A stretch of DNA of 64,000 nt, taken from positions 1,240,001-1,304,000 of the forward strand of contig JAGTJL010000019.1 in assembly GCA_020746875.1 (NCBI GenBank), read 5' to 3'. The number at the start of each line of letters is the position of its first letter. Within the stretch, counting starts at the first letter, position 1. The DNA is from Rhexocercosporidium sp. MPI-PUGE-AT-0058 (lineage: Eukaryota; Ascomycota; Leotiomycetes; Helotiales). Shown in pieces: positions 22,945 to 32,519 of this stretch. Made by a program: the position numbers and the translations under genes. A model generated the notes under the pieces. The model saw only the letters and a list, made by a program, of their open reading frames with translations, did no database searches and had not been told where the DNA came from.

Positions 22945-24809
22945 TCACGACTTGACTTCCATATGCGTGGACTCATGACCAAGCTTCTCTTCATCAACAA
23001 CCATGACTGCAGAAGCTGTTTTCTTATCGTCACGTCTCTGGAGATACTGTCCAAGCATGAACAGGATGTAAACCATAGACACGAAGACAACCTCAACCGC
23101 GTACCCTTTTTTCCACCTTGGTGCTGCATAGACTGTGAGCATAGAGCAATAAAAACGTGAAGGTGGGCAAGCTTACCTTCAAGGACAGGGAATACTGCGA
23201 TTGGGTAGAATGAATAAACACCCCATCCCACTGTCAACTAGTAGGATTCCGTTAGTTGGAGAAATGCTACAGGGACTGGAAAACTTACCATGGCTCCTGT
23301 TGTGAATGCTCGCGCCTCGGCGTCATCTTTCATGATGATGTTGACCCAGGGAACCAAGATGGGGGTTACTGCCGCCGTGAACCCGAGGAGGAAGTTCGCG
23401 AAAACTAGGTAGGGATGTTAATCTTTCTCTTGCGTAGCAAGGATGCCAAGACACTCACAGTGAAGTCCAATTGGCACGTTCCAGACGAGTAGAACGACGA
23501 TTGAGAAAAGAGTGCACCCTTGGACGACGGTCATGACGGTCCAAAGTGGATACACCATACACAGTGAAGTGGCTAGAATCGTGACAACGACCGAAACTGC
23601 TGAAACTGCTGTTGGAATGGTGTTGATTTGTGGAACAGTCCATTTGTGACCACCATGCGCAGCTTCGTATTTCAACCAGAGCGCCATCTGTCCGGTTGGA
23701 TATGAAGACGACAAGAAGCTGGAAAGAAGTTAGTTGAAAGCAGTAAAACGCAAGAAGAAGCGACTTACAAAGTATAGCAGAGAACCGCGATGTAGAAGTG
23801 CCACGTCGTGAACACCCTCTTAATAAGCTTCCAGCTCAAGTTCTTACTCTCTTGCACACCCGCATCTCGCATGCGACGCCGAGCTAGAAGATGCTGTTCC
23901 TCAGTCAACCACCAGGGCTTCCTACTCGCAGGAAGTCCTGGGAACATGAAATATCCAGCGATGGCGAGTGGCAAACTGATGCAACCGTCGATGATGAAAA
24001 GCCATCTCCAGCCTTGCATTCCTCCAACTCCGTCGAGATTTGTATAAGCAGCTGCTTGTAGATAACCACCAAACATGACGGCCAGGTTGTTGGAGATATA
24101 CCAGACACCGGCTCGCTTGAAGAGCTCCTCCGGCCGATACCATGAAGACATGATATAGAGCGAACCAGATGCAACCGGCGTCTCGAGGACACCAAGTAAG
24201 AATCTTGTTCCATAGATTGTCTGAGCGCTGTCAAGTCTGGCCTGGGCGAAAGTCAAGACGGACCATAGAACCTCCATCGTAGGAATATAGAAGGGTGCAA
24301 GCTTGGGCCGTGAGAGAATCATCATGGATGGAATTTGACAGATCAAATACCCAACATTGTAGAAAGTGCCGAAGAGAGAGTATCTGTGGTTAGATTAGAA
24401 ACGAGAGCCTCCGCACTGAGATTGGCGAAACCTACTGATTGCCATTTAATTTCAAGTCCTCTTTCATCCCTGAGACATATGCATTGTTGATGTTGGACGA
24501 GTCAAGCCACTTCAAAAAGACTTCAATTGATTAGAAAGACAGCCCAACAACTGTGTTTGGCGGTCAAGACATACAGGCAATCGAACAAAACGTCAGCAGA
24601 AAAGCATCCAACTTTCTCAACATCTTCTTCTCCTCGGTGCTGTAATGACTGGGATACCAATCAAAAAGATACATCCATGCCGTCTTGTAAGAGCGGATAG
24701 GTGCTTGATTTGTCGAGGAGCCGGGAACTGGATCATTGAGATGCTCTGTGCTTCCAGTAACAGAAGTCATCGTGGCTTGAGGGGCGGCGGGGTTGCCTGC
24801 CGACGCCAT
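22945..24809 (-). CDS. MFS transporter of the Dal5/Fen2 anion-cation symporter family
   Basis: Seven exons (24575-24809, 24436-24520, 23769-24383, 23459-23718, 23289-23404, 23177-23237, 22945-23123) sum to 516 residues. The N-terminal tail is polar; the start of the MFS fold reads [19 protein letters not shown], then [20 protein letters not shown], the hallmark of the ACS family that includes allantoate, pantothenate and nicotinate carriers. [14 protein letters not shown] matches the conserved motif in helix 4-5, and SSWYRPEEL follows it. About twelve membrane helices are visible and a long cytosolic loop follows helix 6. Members import organic acids and acidic conjugates by proton symport. 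In this cluster the likely cargo is a uronic-acid oligosaccharide or unsaturated disaccharide, which is inference. It is divergent from the regulator gene over about 735 bp, so both probably share control. Confidence 0.88.
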
Positions 24810-25543
24810 CTTGACCGATAAATTCTTGTTTCCGACTGAATTGGCCGAGATACACAACTGATGACTTCAGCCGATGTTGTCTTGCAGTCTATAATCTGGA
24901 CATATCGGGCACATCGAGGGTATCTATACTTTTTGGACCGATTCCCTGTGATGCACCATGCAGCATGCAGCATGGTGCTCGCGACAAGGAGTGGCGCACC
25001 AAGTCGGAGAGGAGGTTGGCCTCGTCCGGGGTATCTGTGGAGAACTGGGAAACTAGTTCAATCGAGTTTGGGAAGTGCTAAGATCCCGTTGAGATGTGGG
25101 GTTGGGTAGCAGAAGAAGGCCATGGCGGGCATCGGGGGAGCTCATGGCCGGTATATTATCCGGATTGTTTAGCCAGACTCACCGTCACTCGTGACAGGCA
25201 TCAATCATGATCGAGGGATCTCGGCGCACCAGTCCGTGGCTCGGAGAGAAGATGCTTTCGTATTCAAACTGGGTATCGATAATCTGTATTAGAGAAGCTT
25301 TTGGAAGTAGGGGTCTGAAGAAATCTGGAGTATCTTGGCGAAGTGGTGAGGAAGTAAGTAGACTTGCTGCCTCATGACCGAGGTTGATGTTCAAATCTCG
25401 CTTCGCCCCTTTCCCCTCTCTCCATTCGCCAGACGTCAACGCCCTTCCTCGTCGAATCCTCAACAGGCAAACGGCAAATGCTTCAACGATCCCAGGTTCA
25501 CTGATTGGCACCCCTCGGAGCGTCTGATATTCATGCCAAGTAT
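24810..25543. other. Bidirectional promoter region of MFS and Zn2Cys6 genes
   Basis: The start codons of the divergent MFS and regulator genes are about 735 bp apart. The space has several CGG/CCG triplets and one ATCGGGG. Shared autoregulated control is likely in such head-to-head pairs, but no binding site is proven. Confidence 0.5.
25131..25137 (+). promoter_or_regulatory. Candidate regulator site ATCGGGG between MFS and Zn2Cys6 genes
   Basis: The heptamer lies 322 bp upstream of the MFS start and 407 bp upstream of the regulator start. It matches the copies upstream of the DUF2264 gene and between GH88 and GH5. Confidence 0.25.
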
Positions 25544-28286
25544 ATGGAATATGTATACAGCTCGCTGTCGGACATGGGCGACCGGACATCGATCCAGACA
25601 GGGTCTTCGGCAGGAGCCGAGGAGGACAGCAACCCGGCTTGTCAGTCTTGCCGGCGACGCAAGCTGAAATGTCTAAGGGAGAGCCCAAGCTGCTCTCAAT
25701 GTATCAGACTAGGTGAGATGCTCCAAGAATCAAGTCAAGAACACATCTCTGACCAACAGCGTAGAAGTCGATTGTGTTTACACCTCCACTCGGAAACCGG
25801 GGATGAAAAGTGGGGCAATTGAAGCTTTGAACAAGAGGTTGCGTAAGTGAATACAGTGTTTGAATAATCCTCGTGTCAGTTCAATTGACTCAATTCACCA
25901 GAATTACTGGAAGATATTGTACTTCGCGATGATAGGAACCAGAATCAGGCGCAGACAGATCCTGGCTCCGCTCCAGGGAAAGAAATCCGAGATCCACTCT
26001 TTCGAGTCTCTCAGGTTCTGATCAAGGAGCTTCAAAAGATCAGCTCTACCTCCTCAATCACTGATGAGCCCGATATCTCCTACTACGATGGCAATCAGAG
26101 AAAGAGAAAACGCCTTGAAACAGATGACGGCCTTGACTTACGGAATCGTTTGGATATAGACGATGGGAGTGATCTCCTGGGCTCACTTCCAAGGCCCGAA
26201 GTTTTAAGTCTCATTGTAGACAAGTATTTTCGAGTGCTCCAACATTGGATACCTTTCCTTCATCAGAAGCGCTTCGAACTCCAACTAGACAACCCAGTGA
26301 AAAAGGAACGCAATGCTGTCGTTCTGCATGCAATCACTTGTGCCACTCTGCGCTTCGTGAAAAGCGAGGAGCATGGCATGAGTCAGCTAGAAGTTCTTAA
26401 CCGAGTGCGGCATTCGAGGCAAGAGGTCATGCTCACTGCTTTGAGCCAGCCTTCCATGGAAAATCTTCAAGCTCTGATCATTGTCTCGTTCGATCACATT
26501 GGACGTGGAGATTTTGACAAGGCATGGTCTTTGATCGGATCTCTGACAAGAACGGTCGACTACCTCCGTCTTGCCGTAGAGCCAGAAGTACTTCAGCGGC
26601 GACCACTTCGAAGGCCGCTAACCCTTCTTGAACCCACAAACGACTGGACAGAGATTGAAGAGAGGAGACGACTTTTCTGGAATATCTTCCTGTTGGACCG
26701 TTACTGTTCCATCACAACTGGATGGAACACCAGTTTGACATCAGATGATGTCCATCGGAAGCTGCCCTGTGATGGTGGCCTCTGGCACCGAGAAGAGCCC
26801 TCGGATACGCCATATTTTGGGATCTGGAATAAGTCTGCCGCTAAGATCGGGAATTCTATTGCATTCATACCAGCACACTATCCCACACCAGATCATGAGA
26901 TCGAACCCGATAATGTGCGGAGCCCTGGAGTTGCGTCGAACTCCGCTATTGTTGACACATCAAAACTGGGGGCATTTGCGTATTGTATCGAGGCAACCGA
27001 GTCGCTCAGTCAAGTCACAACTTTCTTCCTGCAGCAAAAGATTGATTTCAAGAATAAGCGAGAAGTTGGGAGCTGGCTCACTCGATTCAAGGAGCTGGAT
27101 CTAAGACTAGTACAGTAAGAGCTTTCTGATCCTGCGAGGCGTCTCTGTGGAAATCCTCTTGCTGACCAATATCACTTAACAGCTGGAAAATGTTTCTTCC
27201 ACAGCAATGGAAAGACTCGAATATCTCTCGAGATCTATCATTGGTTGATATGGACCCGAATCTGACGCTTGCACATATAACTCACAACACATCCATGATT
27301 CTGCTTCATCAACACATCGCTTATCCCCCACCCCATTGGAACGATCTTGTCAAGCTACCCAGTTCATGCAGTGCTGAGACATGTCAATTGGCAGCAATTG
27401 AGACCTCAGCGATATGCCAGAAGTACCTTAAGTACACAGAAAACGGGATCGTTAATAGTCAGTTTGCACTCTGTGCGTTTATCGCAGGCCGAATCCTCCT
27501 TGGTAAGCCCTCCTCGTCCCCACCAATTCTCCCTGTGCTAACCCGAATGCCTCAGTTCATTGGAGGTTCTGTAATACTGAGCTTTCTCCAGAGTTCTTTA
27601 GCTTGGTTGACTGTCTCTACGAGATGTCACGAAGGTGGCAAGGTCATGAGTTGCTGGATCAACTAAACTCGCCCAAGGAGACAGGATCTAGCATTGCTGC
27701 ACAGTATGCTACGCAGCTTGAAAACTTTCGTTCATCACTTCTGAGCCAGCCTCAATTCTGTATGAATATCCTCGGCTACTCCCAGGACTCAGCTGGCCGG
27801 ACCGTCGACAGCCTGCTGCCGTCAATCTACTACTCACCATCTCCGGCCTCGCCAGACACAGTTCTGTTACAATCCCAGCGTCAACAAATAGGAAGCACCT
27901 ACAGGAATGCGTCTCGCACAAAAGGATTTGCAGGTCACTCAAATATTGCCCACCAATCGGCGCGAATGAACGACCCCAGACTTCCTATCGACGACTCGTC
28001 TCCCCAAAATGCGATAAGAACGCCACGAACATCTATCAGCAATCTCGGCAATCATGAATGGCAAACCTTCCACAATTCTCAACCTATAGGTATGGCCTCA
28101 AACATGCAAGTTTCTCAGAACAATATGCAGCCAAATATAGACTACGATTCTGTTTCAGTCGATGACGAGTTGACTGCAATGTCAAATGCACTTCTCGGTC
28201 AACAGTTCCTGGAAATGGACAGAGTCATCACATATGATGGCACGAACTTCGCCATTGATTTGGATGGGTGGTCTGGCATGAACTGA
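25544..28286 (+). CDS. Zn2Cys6 transcription factor with fungal-specific TF domain, likely cluster regulator
   Basis: Five exons (25544-25712, 25765-25842, 25902-27114, 27183-27502, 27556-28286) give 836 residues; the next ATG at 25574 would give 826. The zinc cluster near the N-terminus is canonical, [11 protein letters not shown] then C-x2-C-x6-C closing in VDCVY, and is completed by splicing. A linker and a short coiled stretch (EALNKRLQLLEDI) follow, as in dimeric Gal4-type factors. Residues ~190-560 match the fungal-specific TF domain ([32 protein letters not shown]; the [10 protein letters not shown] motif). The C-terminal ~200 residues are polar with a D-rich end, fitting an activation region. 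It is divergent from the MFS gene and convergent with GH88 (85 bp apart), so it sits in the centre of the cluster and is the natural candidate to sense imported uronides. Confidence 0.88.
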
Positions 28287-28370
28287 ATCCCCTTTCTCCC
28301 AATTCCCACGTATTCCGATCGTAGAAATCCGAAATCTCGGTAATGCTCCGACGTGTTCTATGTCTTACAA

Positions 28371-29963
28371 CTAGACTAGACCCATCCGAATCAACTTGTT
28401 TCCAAACTCCAAAAAGTAATAATCAGCGTACACCAACCCGTGATCCCAATACTGTCTCAGAGAATCTTCATTTCGGCACGCAGTTGCGTTTCTCAGAATG
28501 GCGTCGAAAGATCCTTCTGGTACGGACAGTGAATCATTTCCATCAGCCAGTGGTGCAAAAGATGCTTTGTCTTCGGATAACGAGAGCTCAATAGTCTCGG
28601 TAGCGATCTTCATTGCTGTTGCCAAGTACCGAGCACCTTCTCCTTGGCCGCGGAGAACTTGGTGGAGCAGCAACAAGCCGTTTGCAGCGATCATTCCGGC
28701 TGATACATCTCTCAATGGGAGTTCGCCTTGGTTGAGAGGTACAGGAGCATCGAAGTCCCAGAGTGGGACATGTGGACAAATGCAAGTCGAAGCTTCCAGC
28801 TCAGAGAGGAAGTAATTCGCCAACTCAGTCGCGGCATGAAGGAACACTGGATCTCTCGTCCACATGTACGTCTGGCTGTATCCGAGAATGCCCCATGCTT
28901 GCCCTCTGTTCAGGAATCATGTCAGTCGTTAGTTCCATCAATGAGGTGCGAGTATCTCTCTTACCTGCTCCACGTCGACCAATCTTTGTAGCCTTGGTTG
29001 GTCAACTTGTCTTTCACAGCACCAGTTTGGGCGTCAAAATTGACTAGATGATACGTGGAGAAGTTCTCTCTCACCACTGTCTTCAATACCGTGTGTGCAT
29101 GAGTTGTCGCAATATCGATTAGCTTCTGGTTTGACGTGTGGTGGCCAGCATAATAGAGTAGATCAAGGTCTATTCAATGTCAACTCTCCGCATCTCCCGA
29201 TGTCTACTTGGAAACATACTGCACATGCTGTCGATAATCACCAAGAAATCCAAATCTTTGTCAACATAATTATACCTCTTGTTGATCGCAACATCCCAAC
29301 TGCGAATCGCCTTGGTTTTCTCATCATACCGGGAGGCCAGACTCTCAGCTGCGGTGAGAACGGCTTGCAGACTGCGAGTGTTACCTGTCAACTCCCAGTC
29401 CATCTGCAACGCTGGTTGGATGATGAAGCCCATGTCGTGAGTGTCCGTTCGACTCGCCATGGCATACAACGGCTCAGCCCAAGTACGTCCCAGCTGGAGC
29501 AACTCGCTATGGAACTTCGGATGGACATTTTCTGGGAGATGAAGGTGTTGAGGATATTTCATTGAGCGTTCCAAAAGTGCATAGATGCTTCCTGGGAAAA
29601 ACCCACAAGTCCAGAATTCAGCGTCTCGAGTCGCATATTTGCCAGCTTTGTCGCCGGTCTGCGGTACCGTTTCTGGGTACTGGGCTAGAACATTGTTCTA
29701 CCAAAAAAAAATCAGAAGCCACTCATTTGCTCCGGGAGGATGCATAATTTCACCTGGTCTTTCAGTAATTGAACCGCGACTCTCCAAATCTTAGCAGCCG
29801 CATTCTCCGCAAACAACTCCTTCAATTCCAAGTCCAAACGCGGCGGTATGTACTCCTTCAAGTTCTTGTCTCCTACACCATTCGAAGAAACAGTAGTCCT
29901 GCTTGACGTCTCATCGCATCTCTCATCAAAAGGAGAGTTTGCAGGTTCTCTGGTTGGCGACAT
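28371..29963 (-). CDS. GH88 unsaturated glucuronyl hydrolase, intracellular
   Basis: Four exons (29754-29963, 29220-29697, 28965-29169, 28371-28905) give 475 residues. GH88 enzymes hydrate the double bond of 4,5-unsaturated uronic acid at the non-reducing end of oligosaccharides made by polysaccharide lyases, releasing a keto-uronate. Motifs of the (alpha/alpha)6 barrel are present: FWTCGFFPGSIY near residue 100, TDTHDMGF with the aspartate matching the first active-site acid of the Bacillus enzyme, LVIIDSMCNLDLLYYA with the aspartate matching the catalytic acid, and RGQAWGILGYSQTY. The sequence begins with a polar segment and has no signal peptide, so it should act in the cytosol. It is divergent from GH5 (547 bp) and convergent with the regulator. 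All key residues are present and the exon joins preserve them, so it looks functional. An alternative start lies 12 codons upstream. Confidence 0.92.
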
Positions 29964-30510
29964 TTTTGGTGGCGTCGACAAGATTTCTATTGAACACACG
30001 CTTTATGCTCATGTCGAAATTCACTTAGCAAGACAGACACGCCGAGCATATCAGTTCATATCAACCGGCGGAGGATTCGGTCCCTTCGGCTCATTTCCCG
30101 GATTTGTGAAAGCGATGCAACTTTGGGGATGTGGTGATTCTTCCCCCGAGACTTTTCCCGATGCCCGACGCAGTGACTGCGGGGTACATGCGGAGGTAGG
30201 TCAAGGATCAAATGACTTACTTGGTGGACTTTCTCCCGGGAAATCCCCATTCCGCAATGTAGAGACAATCCTCACCCCGCGAATAGTGGCGCTCCAATCG
30301 GGGCTTCTGGCAAAGCTTAGCGAGTCTTGTTTTTGACATTAGAGGGTCATCTCGGCAAAGTAAAGTCAACACTGAGTAGCTTCTCCGGGCCACGTGAGGC
30401 AAAGTCATCGGACGATAACCATCCATAAATGAAATATATACTCGCCATGATATCTACTACAATGAATGATTTCTTCCCATAGAAGTGTTTCCAACCTGAA
30501 ATCGGCAACG
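29964..30510. other. Bidirectional promoter region of GH88 and GH5 genes
   Basis: The GH88 and GH5 start codons are 547 bp apart in divergent orientation. The space is rich in CGG/CCG triplets (for instance around 30063-30075 and 30140-30175) and holds an ATCGGGG copy. Co-induction is the simplest reading. Confidence 0.5.
30297..30303 (+). promoter_or_regulatory. Candidate regulator site ATCGGGG between GH88 and GH5
   Basis: The heptamer lies about 334 bp upstream of the GH88 start and 208 bp upstream of the GH5 start. It is the third copy in the cluster's three upstream regions. Confidence 0.25.
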
Positions 30511-31871
30511 ATGTTGTTCCATCTATTTCTCCTTGCTGGCCTTTCCACGGCTGCAACAATTCGTCAAAATGCACTCCGCTGGCAACTTCCCTTCCATGTC
30601 GAGGGACCTCACATCTGGTCATCAAACAACCAAGAGGTACAATTCGTAGGCACAAACTGGGCAGCTCACCAAGAGGCCATGATCCCAGAAGGTCTCCAGT
30701 ACTCCTCCATCAAAGATATCGTTTCCAAGATCCGAGGCTTTAACCTCAATGTTGTCCGTTTGACATTCGCTATTGAAATGGTAGATGATATCCTGGACAA
30801 TGGAGGAGACCTTACACTTGAGAAAACTCTGACCAAAGCACTCGGAGCCACCAATGGCAGTATCGTTTTGAACAAAGTCCTCCAACAAAACCCACAATTC
30901 AATAAAGACACTACACGCCTGCAAGTTTTTGATGCGGTTGCCAAAGAACTGGCCGCGCAAGGTGTCTACGTACATCTGGATAACCACATGTCGAAAGCAC
31001 TATGGTGCTGCGGAGGTGGAGACGGCAACGCCTGGTTCGGAGATAAGTATTTCAATGTCGCTAAATGGATTCGAGGATGGGAATATATGGCTACTCATGT
31101 AAGACCTGGTTCTTCACTCAAAGACATTGAGGCTCTTGGCTGACCTCAAGTTTGTAGGCCTCCAAGAATTGGATGTCCTTCTCTTCGGTCGGTCTCCGCA
31201 ACGAGCTCCGCTCACCAGATGCTGGATCCCCCGCTGAGCCCTATGACTGGTATACCTGGCACACACACATGACCGCCGCCGCTACAGCTGTCCACAAAGC
31301 TGCTCCGGACGCACTGATCACTTTCTCTGGGCTCAGCTATGACACAACCCTCTCACCCGTCGTGCAAGGTGAAGTCCTCAAAGGCACATCGGGCACAACC
31401 ACCGCCGGAAAATCTGCCACATTCAACCCCTCCAGCTACTCCTACGCCAAAAAAATCGTGCTCGAGCTACACAAATATGATTTCGAGCACACACAAGCAT
31501 CATGCGCGTCTTTCGGTGCCTCGCTCTACAATGGCGGGTACAAAACCCTCAACACATCTGACTCCTCCGCTAAGCTGCACCTCCCCATGTTGTTATCCGA
31601 GTGGGGATTCATCCAGAACGGCACCTACTGGAACCAGACGACTTACAACAAATGTCTGATTGAATTCATGGCTAAGTGGAAACCGAGCGGGTGGATGCAA
31701 TGGGAGGTTGCAGGTAGCTTTTATCGCAAGACGAGTTACGCGTCAGGCACCCAGGTCCAGGATTTGGACGAGGCCTGGGGATTGCTCGATCACGAGTGGA
31801 AGGCTACTAGGAGTCCAGTCACGGTGCAGAATAGCTTGCAGAAAATGGTTCAGGCTACGTTGAAAAGTTAA
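30511..31871 (+). CDS. Secreted GH5 (cellulase-superfamily) glycoside hydrolase
   Basis: Two exons (30511-31098 and 31158-31871) give 433 residues. The N-terminus is a signal peptide, MLFHLFLLAGLSTAA, with likely cleavage after an alanine. The GH5 barrel follows: VQFVGTNWAAH and NLNVVRLTFAIEM as early strands, VYVHLDNHMS with the conserved histidine and asparagine, GLRNEL with the acid/base glutamate of the N-E motif, and LLSEWGF with the nucleophile glutamate. Several N-x-S/T sites fit a secreted glycoprotein. The splice join falls just before the N-E strand. GH5 covers many beta-glycan specificities, and I cannot place the subfamily; a mannanase, glucanase or galactanase role is possible. 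With GH88 beside it, the substrate is likely a glycan that carries uronic acid. An ATG 15 codons upstream is in frame, but the signal peptide supports this start. Confidence 0.88.
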
Positions 31872-32519
31872 TGGGGATATCGATGTCGACAGTCAACAGT
31901 GAGGCTTGAAGATGGCTGCTTGTATCTCACTTATTGTAGGACAACAAAACCTCCCAGTTCTTAGAAGGGCATCCTCTTTTGCTTCTCAGTAGACTTTGAA
32001 GTAGAACTCATGGACCAGTGTAACCAAGATCTCATCCGATCTCTCTCGGGATCCAAAATTACCAATTCACAGCCTCCAAGAGATCTAGCAAGGCGGTACC
32101 CACATTTAGAAAGACCTACATTTAGAAAGGCACCTAACCTTATTTCCCTCATCGCTTACGAAGCAGGCGATGTGATTGGACAGTGAGACGCGATCGGCTT
32201 TCTCATCCACTCAGGAATCAAAGCGAGCCAAGCGAAATCTGACACTGCTGGGACGGGGCGATGACCCTCATGGCCCCTCCAGATCTGCCTGATCATGTAA
32301 TTACATCTCACATAGGCAACGTGAGAAGAGGTGGGGGCAGGGGGGCACAGGATGTCAGCCTCAATTACACTGGTGACTAAAGGATTTTATTTCAAGTTCC
32401 TTCCCTACTTCCCTTCGATTTATTCCTCCGCAACCCATTGTTAACTTGCGTTTTAAGTTCCTCTAACCCAGGTTCTCACTTCGCTTTTTTGCAGGCGAAT
32501 TTCGGAGAGAAACACGAAC
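31872..32519. other. Intergenic region
   Basis: 3' flank of GH5 and promoter of the DUF3176 gene. Pyrimidine-rich stretches (around 32390-32490) precede the next start, as is common in fungal promoters. No gene or repeat was identified. Confidence 0.45.

Noticed and set aside
25185..25688. 167-codon minus-strand frame between the MFS gene and the regulator
   Set aside because: It overlaps the zinc-cluster exon antisense and has no family pattern.
20423..31871. Reading the cluster as a secondary-metabolite cluster
   Set aside because: There is no PKS, NRPS, terpene synthase or tailoring enzyme; all enzymes present are glycan-active.
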